64,000 nucleotides of DNA. Source: Actinomadura luzonensis (GTDB lineage: Bacteria; Actinomycetota; Actinomycetes; Streptosporangiales; Streptosporangiaceae). Below are positions 52,684 through 62,763 of the stretch, in pieces. The stretch spans positions 2,423,001 to 2,487,000 of the forward strand of contig NZ_JAKRKC020000001.1 of assembly GCF_022664455.2 (NCBI RefSeq). The letters run 5' to 3'. The notes beneath the pieces were generated by a model. That model had not been told where the DNA came from, did no database searches, and worked only from the letters and a program-made list of their open reading frames with translations. Each line of letters opens with the position of its first letter. Position 1 is the first letter of the stretch. The position numbers and the translations under genes are program-made.

Positions 52684-52762
52684 TCGTGCGGCTCCTTGAA
52701 TTCAGCGGTGAAGGGCTTGATCGGGCCAACAGTAGTCGCTAACACCACATGACCCAGCCGAA

Positions 52763-53599
52763 TCATCCGCTAAAGGGAGACCCCGTGAGCCGCTCATACG
52801 CTTCTAGGTATCGCTGCCGGGTGCGCTCGACGACGTCGTCAGGAAGCCGAGGTGGGGGGTTTCCCGATGATTTGTCCCATCCTGATTCGGGCGAAAGCAA
52901 CCAGTCGCGTACATATTGCTTGTCGAAAGACGGCTGAGAACGGCCCGGCTTCCACTCGTCGGCCGGCCAGAAACGCGAGGAGTCGGGGGTCAGCACCTCG
53001 TCGCCCAGCGTCAGCACGCCGTCGGAGTCCCAGCCCAGCTCGATCTTGGTGTCGGCGAGGATGATGCCGCGCTCGGCGGCGATCTCCGCGCCGCGCGTGT
53101 AGACGGCCAGCGTGATGCGGCGCAGCTCCTCGGCGGTCTCCGCGCCGACCTCCGCCACCACCCGCTCGTACGGGATCGGCTCGTCGTGCTCGCCCTGCGG
53201 CGCCTTCGTGGACGGCGTGAAGACCGGCTCCGGCAGCCGCGAGCCGTCCTCCAGCCCGGCCGGCAGCCGCACCCCGGAGACCGCGCCGCCCGCGCGGTAC
53301 TCGTTCAGCCCGCCGCCCGCCAGGTAGCCGCGCGCCACGCACTCGACCGGCACCATGGTGAGCGGCCGGCACAGCACGCTGCGCGCCTCGGGCCCGGGGG
53401 CCGCCACGTGGTTGGGCACGACGTCCTTGAGCTGGTCGAACCACCACAGCGAGAGCTGCGTCAGGATGGCCCCCTTGTCGGGGATGTCGGGCTCCAGGAC
53501 GTGGTCGAAGGCCGAGATCCGGTCGGAGGCGACCATCAGCAGCAGGCCGTCCTCGGTCTCGTAGAGGTCGCGTACCTTGCCGGAGTGCACGCGCTTCAT
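52763..53599 (-). CDS. purC: Phosphoribosylaminoimidazole-succinocarboxamide synthase
   Basis: 278 residues. SAICAR synthetase motifs: VHSGKVRDLYETEDGLLLMV, ASDRISAFDHVLEPDIPDKG, VECVARGYLAGGGLNEYRAG and LADTKIELGWDSDGVLTLGD. It joins aspartate to CAIR in purine synthesis, using ATP. The ATG overlaps the purD stop (ATGA), giving a translationally coupled purD-purC pair. Length is normal for the short bacterial form. Confidence 0.95.
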   Translation of the reverse strand: MKRVHSGKVRDLYETEDGLLLMVASDRISAFDHVLEPDIPDKGAILTQLSLWWFDQLKDVVPNHVAAPGPEARSVLCRPLTMVPVECVARGYLAGGGLNEYRAGGAVSGVRLPAGLEDGSRLPEPVFTPSTKAPQGEHDEPIPYERVVAEVGAETAEELRRITLAVYTRGAEIAAERGIILADTKIELGWDSDGVLTLGDEVLTPDSSRFWPADEWKPGRSQPSFDKQYVRDWLLSPESGWDKSSGNPPPRLPDDVVERTRQRYLEAYERLTGSPFSG

Positions 53600-54822
53600 C
53601 GGGCGATGTCCGTCCTGTGGTGCGAGCCGCGCAGCTCGACGCGGCCCGCCAGCTCGTAGGCGTTGGCGCGGGCGCTCTCCTGGTCGGGCCCGTTGCCGAC
53701 CACCGCGAGCACCCGGCCGCCGTTGGCGACGACCTGCCCGTCCTCGCGCCTCGCCGTGCCGGCGTGCAGCACGTACGCGTGGGCGGAGTCGGCGGGCAGG
53801 GTGATCGGGTCGCCCTTGACCGGCGAGTCGGGGTAGCCCTCGGCCGCGATCACCACGGTGACCGCCGAGCCCGGCCGGAACACCGGGTCGAGGCCCAGCT
53901 CGCCGGTGGCGGCGGCCATGAGCAGCCCGCCGAGCGGCGTCTCCAGCCGGTCGAGCAGCACCTCGATCTCGGGGTCGCCGAAGCGCGCGTTGAACTCGAC
54001 GACCTTCGGCCCCTTCGCCGTCAGGGCCAGCCCGACGTAGAGCACCCCCTGGTAGGGCAGCCCGCGCCGGGACAGCTCGGCGATCGTGGGGTGCACGATC
54101 TCCCGCATGACCTGGTCGGTCAGGCCCTCGGGAGCCCAGGGCAGCGGCGTGTAGGCGCCCATGCCGCCGGTGTTGGGGCCCTGGTCGCCGTCGTAGGCGC
54201 GCTTGAAGTCCTGGGCGAGCTGGAGCGGCACGGCCGTGCTGCCGTCGCAGAGCGCGAACAGCGACACCTCGGGGCCGTCGAGGTACTCCTCGATCACCAC
54301 CCGCTCGCAGGCCCGCGCGTGCGCGAGCGCCCGCTCGCGGTCGGAGGTGACGACGACGCCCTTGCCGGCCGCCAGCCCGTCGTCCTTGACCACGTACGGG
54401 GCGCCGAACTCGTCGAGCGCCGCCGCGGCCTCCTGCTCGGTCTCGCACGTGCGGGCCCGCGCGGTGGGCACGTCGGCGGCCCGCATGATCTCCTTGGCGA
54501 ACGCCTTGGAGCCCTCGATCATGGCGGCGTCGCGGGAGGGCCCGAAGCAGGCGATGCCCGCCTCGCGCACCGCGTCGGACACCCCGGCCACGAGCGGCGC
54601 CTCGGGCCCGACCACCACGAGGTCGGCCCGCAGCCGGGTGGCCAGCTCGGCCACCTGCCCGGGGTCGAGCGGATCGACGGGGTGGACGGTCGCGACCTGC
54701 TCGATGCCCGCGTTGCCGGGGGCACAGTGGAGCTCGGTGACCTGGGGATCGAGCTGGAGCGAACGGCACAGGGCGTGCTCACGCCCTCCGGAACCAATGA
54801 CTAGAACGCGCACGCGCCCCAT
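53596..54822 (-). CDS. purD: Phosphoribosylamine-glycine ligase
   Basis: 408 residues. VLVIGSGGREHALCRSLQLD begins the ATP-grasp fold; APYVVKDDGLAAGKGVVVTS, GPNTGGMGAYTPLPWAPEG and EFNARFGDPEIEVLLDRLET follow in order. It makes GAR from phosphoribosylamine and glycine. ATG at 54822 or GTG at 54813 are possible starts; neither has a clear ribosome site, so the message may be leaderless. First gene of the purD-purC pair. Confidence 0.95.
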   Translation of the reverse strand: MGRVRVLVIGSGGREHALCRSLQLDPQVTELHCAPGNAGIEQVATVHPVDPLDPGQVAELATRLRADLVVVGPEAPLVAGVSDAVREAGIACFGPSRDAAMIEGSKAFAKEIMRAADVPTARARTCETEQEAAAALDEFGAPYVVKDDGLAAGKGVVVTSDRERALAHARACERVVIEEYLDGPEVSLFALCDGSTAVPLQLAQDFKRAYDGDQGPNTGGMGAYTPLPWAPEGLTDQVMREIVHPTIAELSRRGLPYQGVLYVGLALTAKGPKVVEFNARFGDPEIEVLLDRLETPLGGLLMAAATGELGLDPVFRPGSAVTVVIAAEGYPDSPVKGDPITLPADSAHAYVLHAGTARREDGQVVANGGRVLAVVGNGPDQESARANAYELAGRVELRGSHHRTDIAR

Positions 54823-55010
54823 TGTCGCAGGCCCGGGGGACCGGGAGCCGGTCCAGGTGCCCACTGCACCTTATGCCGGAACAGGCGACAAACTTTGTGC
54901 GGTTCTACCTGAGCGGCACGCCGCCGCGAGGGTATCGTCGTTTACGTTCACCCGCCTGTGGTAGTTTAAGGCGGCTTTGCGGCGTCTCTTGCGATTGGAG
55001 GTGGTCCGGG

Positions 55011-55094
55011 ATGAATCCTGGTGATCCCAGCAGTACGTGCCACATCTGCACGTACTCCCCGTGTGCCCCCGACCACTCCAATCAGGCAGCCTGA
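55011..55094 (+). CDS. Possible 27-residue leader peptide upstream of corA
   Basis: A short frame starting with ATG at 55011 and preceded by GGAGGTGG at 6 nt spacing, one of the strongest ribosome sites in the window. The peptide contains four Pro (PGDPSS, SPCAPD) and three Cys (TCHICTYSPC). It stops 72 nt before corA on the same strand, and CTCCACGC and GCGTGGAG could pair across the gap. Either a small real protein or a regulatory leader peptide; no homologue is known to me. Confidence 0.45.
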   Translation: MNPGDPSSTCHICTYSPCAPDHSNQAA

Positions 55095-55166
55095 TCGTGC
55101 CTCCACGCCAGTGAGGTGACTTTTTCGTCGCGTGGAGCGTGCCATGTCGGGCGGAAAGGGACTGCC

Positions 55167-56282
55167 ATGCGCTCGTCCACGCTTTTCCGTCGTATCAACC
55201 GCCACCCCGTGCCGCGGCGTGCCGCGCACCCGATCGTGAAGCCCGCCGGTCGTGGCGAGCCCTGCGTGCCGCCCGTCGCCTCCGTCGTCGAGTTCGGCGC
55301 GTACGTGCGGGGCAAGAAGGTCCCCGCCGCCGGCATCGTCGAGGCCCTCGACCTCGTCCGCGAGCACAACAAGGACATCGAGGGCGCCAACGCCTTCGTC
55401 TGGGTCGGGCTGCACGAGCCCGAGGCCCCCGAGGTCGAGTGGCTGTCGGAGGTCTTCGGCCTGCACCCGCTCGCCGTCGAGGACGCGGTCAAGGCGCACC
55501 AGCGCCCCAAGGTCGAGCGCTACGGCGACTCCCTGTTCATGGTGCTGAAGACCATCGCCTACCTGGACCACGACCAGCTCACCGACAACAGCGAGATCAT
55601 CGCCACCGGCGAGATCATGGTCTTCCTCGGCGCGGACTTCGTGGTCACCGTCCGGCACGGCGAGCACTGCCCGCTCACCGTCGTGCGCGAGCGCCTGGAG
55701 GACAAGCCCAAGCTGATGAACCGCGGCCCGGCCGGCGTGCTGCACGCCATCGCCGACCACGTCGTCGACCAGTACCTCCAGGTGGCCGACCTCATGCAGC
55801 TCGAACTGGAGGAGGTCGAGGCCACCGTCTTCGCCGACGTCAGCTCCCGCGACATCAACCGCATCTACCAGCTCAAGCGGGAGATGCTGGAGATGAAGCG
55901 GGCGGTCACGCCGCTCCAGGCGCCGCTGTCGGCGCTGCCGCAGCGGCGGGTGATCCCGTCGGAGATGCGGGAGTACTTCCGCGACGTCGGCGACCACCTC
56001 TCGCGGGTGTGCGAGCAGGTGGAGTCCTCCAACGAGCTGTGCAGCTCGATCCTCCAGGCCGCGCTGGCCCGCTCGAACGCCCTCGCCAACGAGGACATGC
56101 GCAAGATCTCCTCCTGGGTGGCCATCCTGGCCGTGCCCACGATGATCGCCGGCATCTACGGCATGAACTTCGACTTCATGCCCGAGACCAAGCAGGTCTG
56201 GGGCTATCCGGCCGTGCTGGCCGTGATGGCGGCCGCCTGCGTGCTCCTGCACCGCGGCTTCCGCCGCAACGGCTGGCTCTGA
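55167..56282 (+). CDS. corA: CorA-family magnesium/divalent cation transporter
   Basis: 371 residues. A cytoplasmic domain with FVWVGLHEPEAPEVEWLSEV and HPLAVEDAVKAHQRPKVERY, a long helix region, and two C-terminal helices with the CorA selectivity signature YGMNFDFMPE between them. CorA forms a pentameric Mg2+ channel. The ATG follows AAAGGGA; the N-terminus is basic and Pro-containing. It is preceded by a possible leader peptide. Its TGA abuts the stop of the convergent GDPD gene (TGATCA). Confidence 0.93.
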   Translation: MRSSTLFRRINRHPVPRRAAHPIVKPAGRGEPCVPPVASVVEFGAYVRGKKVPAAGIVEALDLVREHNKDIEGANAFVWVGLHEPEAPEVEWLSEVFGLHPLAVEDAVKAHQRPKVERYGDSLFMVLKTIAYLDHDQLTDNSEIIATGEIMVFLGADFVVTVRHGEHCPLTVVRERLEDKPKLMNRGPAGVLHAIADHVVDQYLQVADLMQLELEEVEATVFADVSSRDINRIYQLKREMLEMKRAVTPLQAPLSALPQRRVIPSEMREYFRDVGDHLSRVCEQVESSNELCSSILQAALARSNALANEDMRKISSWVAILAVPTMIAGIYGMNFDFMPETKQVWGYPAVLAVMAAACVLLHRGFRRNGWL

Positions 56283-57188
56283 TCACACGCCCACGGGCTT
56301 GAGCGGGCCGACGGGCTCGGGCAGCTCCAGGCCGCGCTCGCGCCACAGCTCGCGCATGCGATCGGGATAGTCGGTCACGATGCCGGCCACCCCGAGGTCC
56401 AGCATCCGGGCGCCGAGCGCGGCGTCGTTGACCGTCCACACGGCGACGTCGAGCCCCGCGGCGGCGGCCTCGGCCATCAGCTTCTCGTCCACCATGACGT
56501 GCTCGGGCGAGAGCGTGGTCGCGCCGGCCGCGCGGGCGGCGGCGGGCACGTCGGGGCCGAGGTCGTCGTGCCAGTGCAGGGTGTCGGGCTCGATCAGCGC
56601 GAAGCGGCGGGTGCCGGGCGCGACGCGGGCGGCGTGCCGGATGACGCGCCAGTCGAAGCTCAGGATGGCGACGTCGCCGAGCCTGCGGTGCCGGTCGAGC
56701 TCGTCGAGCACGAGGTCGGTGAACATCTCGGGGTCGGCGGTCAGCTCCGGCCTGGTGGGGTCGGACTTCAGCTCGACGTGCAGCCGCACGTTCTCGGCGT
56801 CGTAGGCGTTGACCAGCCCCAGCACCGCGCCGAGCGTCGGCATGCGGGTCTCGGGGATGGGGACCTGGGTGAGCGCGAACGGGTCCTCGGGGTGCCGCGG
56901 CAGGCGCACGCCCACGTCGAGCGTGCGGAGCTGGGCCAGCGTGAGGGCGTTGATCGGTTTGCCGACGTACGGGTAGAGCGGGTCGCCGTCGCGCAGCGGC
57001 CGCCGGTCGGCACTGGTGACCGCGGAGACCGTCAGGTCGTGCGTGAGCACGAGCCGCCGGTCGGCGGTGAGCGCCACGTCGAGCTCCAGCGCGTGAACGC
57101 CGAGCTCCATCGTGCGGCTCATGCCCGGCAGAGTGTTCTCCGGCCACAGGCCCCGGGCGCCCCGGTGACCATGAATCTCAACGCGCAC
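56283..57188 (-). CDS. Glycerophosphodiester phosphodiesterase
   Basis: 301 residues, TIM-barrel GDPD family. HGHRGARGLWPENTLPGMSR (catalytic His and Glu-Asn), ALELDVALTADRRLVLTHD (Glu, Asp and second His), and VRLHVELKSDP follow. It hydrolyses glycerophosphodiesters to glycerol 3-phosphate and alcohol. No signal peptide, so cytoplasmic. The C-terminus is VWTVNDAALGARMLDLGVAG, as usual. Convergent with corA with no intergenic base. Confidence 0.93.
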   Translation of the reverse strand: MRVEIHGHRGARGLWPENTLPGMSRTMELGVHALELDVALTADRRLVLTHDLTVSAVTSADRRPLRDGDPLYPYVGKPINALTLAQLRTLDVGVRLPRHPEDPFALTQVPIPETRMPTLGAVLGLVNAYDAENVRLHVELKSDPTRPELTADPEMFTDLVLDELDRHRRLGDVAILSFDWRVIRHAARVAPGTRRFALIEPDTLHWHDDLGPDVPAAARAAGATTLSPEHVMVDEKLMAEAAAAGLDVAVWTVNDAALGARMLDLGVAGIVTDYPDRMRELWRERGLELPEPVGPLKPVGV

Positions 57189-57296
57189 AACCGGACCCTA
57201 TCTGGAGGGAGGCGTGTTCAGGAGGTGCCACGCCGTGTCCTTTTTATCCTGCTACGCCCGGTCGGGTCACGCGCAGCGGACAATAGGCTGTTCTTC

Positions 57297-57953
57297 ATGG
57301 CAGAGGTTCTCAAACCTGCCCATTTCCCAACAGTCCGGGCATGGGTCGACGGCTGGGTCATCTCCCGCAACGCTCCCCGGCCCGTCCCCGAGCCCTGGGG
57401 CCTGCGCGTGGACGTCGGCCTGCCCGGCCACGTGGCCCGGCACGTCGTCGCCGCCCCCACCCCGGACGTCCTCCGCCGGCTGACCGCCACCATCACCGCG
57501 CCGGGCACCTGGCTCAAGCTCTGCGCCCCCGCCGAGGCCGTCGCCCCCCTGCTGCCGCCGCCCTGGACCGTCAAGGACCGCGAGTTCATGATGACCGCCC
57601 GCCTGACCCGCCACGCGCCCCCGCCCGAGCCCCCGCCCGGCTACGCGCTGGCCGTCACCACCCGCGCCGGCGTCACGGCCGCCCGCCTGCTGACCGCCGC
57701 CGGCGAGGTCGCCGCCCGCGGCCAGTTCGCCGTCGCCGGCGCGACGGCCGTGGTGGACCAGGTGGAGACCGCGCCCGGCCACCGCCGCCGCGGCCTCGGC
57801 ACCGTCGTCATGCGCACGCTCGCCGCCCGGGCCGCCGCCCGGGGCGCCCGCACCGGCGTCCTCGTCGCCACCGCGGAGGGCCAGGCCCTGTACGAGACCC
57901 TGGGCTGGACCCTCCACACCCCGATGACGGCCGCCGTCCTCACCCATCCCTGA
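57297..57953 (+). CDS. GNAT-family N-acetyltransferase
   Basis: 218 residues. The C-terminal 80 carry the acetyl-CoA-binding pattern VVDQVETAPGHRRRGLGTVV (R/Q-x-x-G-x-G/A) and AEGQALYETLGWTLHTPMTA. The first 120 residues are a less conserved N-terminal part (WGLRVDVGLPGHVARHVVAA). The substrate is unknown. ATG lacks an obvious ribosome site. It stands alone between GDPD and purA and ends convergent with purA. Confidence 0.85.
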   Translation: MAEVLKPAHFPTVRAWVDGWVISRNAPRPVPEPWGLRVDVGLPGHVARHVVAAPTPDVLRRLTATITAPGTWLKLCAPAEAVAPLLPPPWTVKDREFMMTARLTRHAPPPEPPPGYALAVTTRAGVTAARLLTAAGEVAARGQFAVAGATAVVDQVETAPGHRRRGLGTVVMRTLAARAAARGARTGVLVATAEGQALYETLGWTLHTPMTAAVLTHP

Positions 57954-58062
57954 CCGGCGGGCGGGACCGCCTCTCCCGAGAACAGGACTCGACCGCCGCA
58001 CGTCGAGCGGGGCGAGGGCGACCGGCGGCGCGGGAGCGGCTCGCCCCCACGCGCGGTCCCGA

Positions 58063-59346
58063 TCAGACGAGCGGGCGGATCACCACCGTCTGGTCGCGGC
58101 CGGGGCCGACGCCGACGGCGCTGATCGGGGCGCCGCTCATCTGCTCCAGCGCCCGCACGTACGCCTGCGCGTTCGGCGGCAGGTCCTCGAAGGACTTGGC
58201 GCTGGTGATGTCCTCCTGCCAGCCGGGCAGCTCCTCGTAGACCGGCTTGGCGTGGTGGAAGTCGGTCTGCGTCATCGGGATCTCGTCGTGGCGCACGCCG
58301 TCCACCTCGTAGGCCACGCACACCGGGATGCGCTCCAGGCCGGACAGCACGTCCAGCTTGGTGAGGAAGTAGTCGGTGATGCCGTTGACGCGCGTGGCGT
58401 AGCGGGCGATCACCGCGTCGAACCAGCCGCAGCGGCGGTTGCGGCCCGTGGTGACGCCGTACTCGCCGCCGGTGGTGCGCAGCCAGTCGCCCATCTCGTC
58501 GGTCAGCTCCGTCGGGAACGGGCCCGAGCCGACGCGGGTCGTGTACGCCTTGAGGATGCCGATGATCTTGGTGAGCCGGTTCGGCGGGATGCCGGCGCCG
58601 GCGCACGCGCCGCCCGAGGTGGGCGAGGACGACGTGACGAACGGGTACGTGCCGTGGTCGATGTCGAGCAGCGTGCCCTGCCCGCCCTCCAGCAGCACGA
58701 ACTTGTCCTCGTCCAGCGCCTTGGCGAGCACCAGCGAGGTGTCGGCGATGTGCGGCTTCAGCCGCTCGGCGTAGGCGAGGTACTCCTCCAGCACCGCCTG
58801 CGGCTCGATGCCGCGCCGGTTGTAGACCTTGGTGAGCACCTGGTTCTTCTCGGTCAGCGCGACCTCGATCTTCTTGGCCAGGATGCCGGGGTCGAGCAGG
58901 TCCTGGACCCGCACGCCCATGCGGGCGATCTTGTCGCCGTACGCCGGGCCGATGCCGCGCCCGGTGGTGCCGATCTTGGCCTTGCCGAGGTAGCGCTCGG
59001 TGACCTTGTCCAGGGCCTTGTGGTGCGGCATGATCAGGTGCGCGTTGGCCGAGATCAGCAGCCGCTCGGCGGAGATGCCCCGCTCGGCCAGGCCGTCGAT
59101 CTCGGCGAGCAGCACGCCCGGGTCGATGACCACGCCGTTGCCGATCACCGGCACCACCTCCGGCGAGAGGATGCCCGTGGGCAGGAGGTGCAGCGCGTAC
59201 TTCTGGTCGCCGATGACGACCGTGTGACCCGCGTTGTTGCCCCCCTGATAGCGGACGACGTAATCGACGTCGCCACCGAGCAGATCGGTGGCCTTGCCCT
59301 TGCCCTCATCGCCCCACTGGGCACCAACGAGAACGGCAGCCGGCAT
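58063..59346 (-). CDS. purA: Adenylosuccinate synthetase
   Basis: 427 residues, normal length. [20 protein letters not shown] (GTP-binding loop, catalytic Asp), [60 protein letters not shown] and [13 protein letters not shown] at the end. It joins aspartate to IMP using GTP, the first step of AMP synthesis. ATG with GGGAG-like site. A terminator hairpin lies just upstream, so it is transcribed separately from DUF3151. Confidence 0.97.
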   Translation of the reverse strand: MPAAVLVGAQWGDEGKGKATDLLGGDVDYVVRYQGGNNAGHTVVIGDQKYALHLLPTGILSPEVVPVIGNGVVIDPGVLLAEIDGLAERGISAERLLISANAHLIMPHHKALDKVTERYLGKAKIGTTGRGIGPAYGDKIARMGVRVQDLLDPGILAKKIEVALTEKNQVLTKVYNRRGIEPQAVLEEYLAYAERLKPHIADTSLVLAKALDEDKFVLLEGGQGTLLDIDHGTYPFVTSSSPTSGGACAGAGIPPNRLTKIIGILKAYTTRVGSGPFPTELTDEMGDWLRTTGGEYGVTTGRNRRCGWFDAVIARYATRVNGITDYFLTKLDVLSGLERIPVCVAYEVDGVRHDEIPMTQTDFHHAKPVYEELPGWQEDITSAKSFEDLPPNAQAYVRALEQMSGAPISAVGVGPGRDQTVVIRPLV

Positions 59347-59374
59347 GGTTCAGTCTCCCGAGCACAAAACGAAA

Positions 59375-59398
59375 CCCCTGGCGCAAGCGCGACAGGGG
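59375..59398 (-). terminator. Terminator between DUF3151 and purA genes
   Basis: CCCCTG and CAGGGG close a stem with an inner GCGC/GCGC pair; read on the minus strand it is followed by TTTCGTTTT, so it can end the DUF3151 transcript before purA. Confidence 0.7.
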
Positions 59399-59453
59399 CT
59401 CTTGCGTAGAGAGACTACCCGAACGTGCCCTTTCGTCCCAAGAGGCCGCGCGG

Positions 59454-59864
59454 TCAGCCCTTCGTCAGCGCCTCGTAACCCGTCTCCGTGCTGTCCTTGA
59501 GGAACTGCAGGCAGCGCTCGGCCTCGTCCTTCTCGCCGATCGCCTGCGCGGCTCTGGACAGCGCGTACAGGCAGCGGAGGAAGCCGCGGTTGGGCTCGTG
59601 CTCCCAGGGGATGGGGCCGTGGCCCTTCCAGCCGCTGCGGCGGAGCTGGTCGAGGCCACGGTGGTAGCCGGTGCGCGCGAAGGCGTAGGAGGTGACCGCG
59701 TGACCCTGGGCGAAGTACTCCTCCGCCAGCGCGGCCCAGGCCGCCGGGTAGGCGGGGTAGCGGGCGGCCACGTCGGAGGCCTTGGCGCCGGACTCCAGCG
59801 CCTCCTTGGCCTCGGGCAGGTCCGGCAGGTGAGTCGGGGGCGGCCCGGCGAGAAGGTTATCCAT
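59454..59864 (-). CDS. DUF3151 family protein
   Basis: 136 residues. The start NLLAGPPPTHLPDLPEAKEA and the block AYPAAWAALAEEYFAQGHAV, then GWKGHGPIPWEHEPNRGFLR and CLQFLKDSTETGYEALT match the actinobacterial DUF3151 family. Its helical repeats resemble TPR units. It is conserved between fba and purA in actinobacteria, without a known role. ATG at 59864 is chosen over 59876 on family grounds. Confidence 0.88.
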   Translation of the reverse strand: MDNLLAGPPPTHLPDLPEAKEALESGAKASDVAARYPAYPAAWAALAEEYFAQGHAVTSYAFARTGYHRGLDQLRRSGWKGHGPIPWEHEPNRGFLRCLYALSRAAQAIGEKDEAERCLQFLKDSTETGYEALTKG

Positions 59865-59898
59865 AGGACAAGTCATACCCGCCGGGCCATGGAAGTGG

Positions 59899-60921
<1,023 letters not shown>

Positions 60922-61049
60922 GATTCATCTCCCTGAGAAGTTACGGCTGTGCGCCAGGGCCCAGTATTCCGGCTCCCTACCCGCCGTGGTAGAGACAACG
61001 CGTCTCCGGGAGACACGTCCCGCATGCCCGCTACGGGTAGGCTCTGCGC

Positions 61050-61751
61050 GTGGACTGGCTTTTGAATCTCCTCGACCCGACGTGGTGGCTCACGATTCTC
61101 GGCGCTTTCGCCACGATCGGGGTGCTGGCCATCATCTTCGCCGAAACGGGTCTGCTGCTCGGGTTCTTCCTGCCCGGCGACTCGCTGCTGGTGGCCGCGG
61201 GGATTTTCAGCTCCGCGTCGGTGGCGGCGGGGATCGGGATCGAGCCGCTGTCCTTCCCGCTCCTGCTGGTGGGCACGCCGCTGTGCGCGGTGGCGGGCGC
61301 GCAGCTCGGGCATTTCCTGGGCGTACGTTTTGGCCGGAAAATGTTCGACAAACCCGATTCGCGGTTGTTCAAGAGGGAGCACGTGCTCCGGGCCGAGGAG
61401 TTCTTCGAGAAGTTCGGCCCGGCCAAGGCCGTCATTCTCGCCAGGTTCGTGCCGATCGTGCGGACGTTCATGAATCCCGTCGCGGGCGTCCTGGAGATGC
61501 CCTCCCGGCGCTTCCTGCTCTGGAACAGCGTCGGCGGCGTCGTCTGGGTCGAGAGCATGCTGCTGCTCGGCCACTTCCTCGGCGGTCAGGTCGACCCCAA
61601 GCAGATCGACAAGTACATCCTGCCGGGCGTGTTCGTGATCGTGCTGATCTCGCTGATCCCGATCATCGTCGAGGTGGTCAAGAAGCGGCGGCAGGTCAAG
61701 CGGCTGCCCGAGCCCAACGGCAAGCACCACCGCGTGGGCGACCCGTTCTGA
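61050..61751 (+). CDS. DedA-family membrane protein
   Basis: 233 residues from GTG. DedA/SNARE-associated pattern: FAETGLLLGFFLPGDSLLVA, then AQLGHFLGVRFGRKMFDKPD and PAKAVILARFVPIVRTFMNP with VAGVLEMPSRRFLLWNSVGG. DedA proteins are flippase-like membrane proteins (recently tied to undecaprenyl phosphate or phospholipid transport). The C-terminus is basic. The gene is divergent from fba. Confidence 0.93.
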   Translation: MDWLLNLLDPTWWLTILGAFATIGVLAIIFAETGLLLGFFLPGDSLLVAAGIFSSASVAAGIGIEPLSFPLLLVGTPLCAVAGAQLGHFLGVRFGRKMFDKPDSRLFKREHVLRAEEFFEKFGPAKAVILARFVPIVRTFMNPVAGVLEMPSRRFLLWNSVGGVVWVESMLLLGHFLGGQVDPKQIDKYILPGVFVIVLISLIPIIVEVVKKRRQVKRLPEPNGKHHRVGDPF

Positions 61752-61795
61752 GCTGAGATCGGGAAGAGCGGCATACCACGCGGTACGCTCCCTGT

Positions 61796-62233
61796 GTGGG
61801 ACGCCACAGGTCCGATCCGATGGGCCTCGCCCGCCTGGCGCTCGCCGTCGTGGCGGCAGGGGCCCTGGTGACACTCCTGGTCATCGGCGCTCGCGCGCTG
61901 ATCGGCACGCTCGGCACGCCGTCGCAGGCGGAGCGCGAGCGCGCCTCCGCGCCGGCCACCCCCTCGGGGAAGTCCAGCGCGCAGGTGCCGACCGTGCGCA
62001 TCGAGTGCCTGGCCGAGACGTGCCCCACCGTCACCGTACGGGTGCCGGGCGGCGACGTGCTCCAGCACCGCGAGATGAGCAGGGGCGAAGAGGTCAACTA
62101 CTTCGAGCCCGAGCTGGACGTCGTGGTCAGCGACGCGGGCACGGTCCGCGTCACCGAGAACGGCGCGCCCCGCCCGCAGGGCGAGCAGGGCGCGAGGCAG
62201 GCGTTCACCGTGCGCGCCCGCGCGAAGAGCTAG
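61796..62233 (+). CDS. Single-pass membrane hypothetical protein
   Basis: 145 residues from GTG. A basic N-terminus (GRHRSDPMG), one helix (LARLALAVVAAGALVTLLVI), a Ser/Pro/Ala linker and a small beta domain with IECLAETCPTVTVRVPGGDV (two Cys that may pair) and LDVVVSDAGTVRVTENGAP. I do not recognise the family. It follows the DedA gene by 44 nt on the same strand. Its TAG overlaps the pyrE stop by 4 nt in convergent orientation. Confidence 0.65.
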   Translation: MGRHRSDPMGLARLALAVVAAGALVTLLVIGARALIGTLGTPSQAERERASAPATPSGKSSAQVPTVRIECLAETCPTVTVRVPGGDVLQHREMSRGEEVNYFEPELDVVVSDAGTVRVTENGAPRPQGEQGARQAFTVRARAKS

Positions 62234-62763
62234 AGCCCCAGGTCCTCCAGCGCGTACGCAGTGCGGTACTCCAGGCCCTCCCGCACGATGCGCTCCCGCG
62301 CGCCCCTGTCCATGATCGTCGCGACGGCCACCACCTCGGCCCCGGCCTCGCGCAGCGCCTCCACGGCGGTCAGCACCGAGCCGCCGGTGGTCGAGGTGTC
62401 CTCCACCGCCAGCACCCGCCGCCCCGCCACGTCCGGGCCCTCGATGCGCCGCTGCAGCCCGTGCTGCTTGGACGCCTTGCGCACCACGAACGCGTCCAGC
62501 GCCCGCCCCCGCGCCGCCGCCGCGTGCAGCATCGCGGCCGCCACCGGGTCGGCCCCCAGCGTGAGCCCGCCCACCGCGTCGTAGCCGAGGTCCTCGGTGA
62601 GGTCGAGCATCACCTTGCCGACGAGGGGCGCGGCCACGCCGTCGAGCGTGATCCGCCGCAGGTCGAGATACCAGTCGGCCTCGATCCCCGAGGAGAGGGT
62701 GACCTTGCCGTGGACGACGGCCTTCTTCTTGATCTCGGCCAGCAGGTTGTCGCGATCTGTCAT
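62230..62763 (-). CDS. pyrE: Orotate phosphoribosyltransferase
   Basis: 177 residues. LLAEIKKKAVVHGKVTLSSG, EADWYLDLRRITLDGVAAPL, VGGLTLGADPVAAAMLHAAA and the PRPP loop VLAVEDTSTTGGSVLTAVEA are conserved. It makes OMP from orotate and PRPP. The ATG overlaps the stop of the GGDEF-like gene upstream (ATGA), so both are translated together. Length is normal for the short class of pyrE. Confidence 0.95.
   Translation of the reverse strand: MTDRDNLLAEIKKKAVVHGKVTLSSGIEADWYLDLRRITLDGVAAPLVGKVMLDLTEDLGYDAVGGLTLGADPVAAAMLHAAAARGRALDAFVVRKASKQHGLQRRIEGPDVAGRRVLAVEDTSTTGGSVLTAVEALREAGAEVVAVATIMDRGARERIVREGLEYRTAYALEDLGL

Noticed and set aside
59347..59453. Riboswitch or attenuator before purA
   Set aside because: The hairpin is better explained as the terminator of the upstream DUF3151 gene; no known aptamer pattern was seen.
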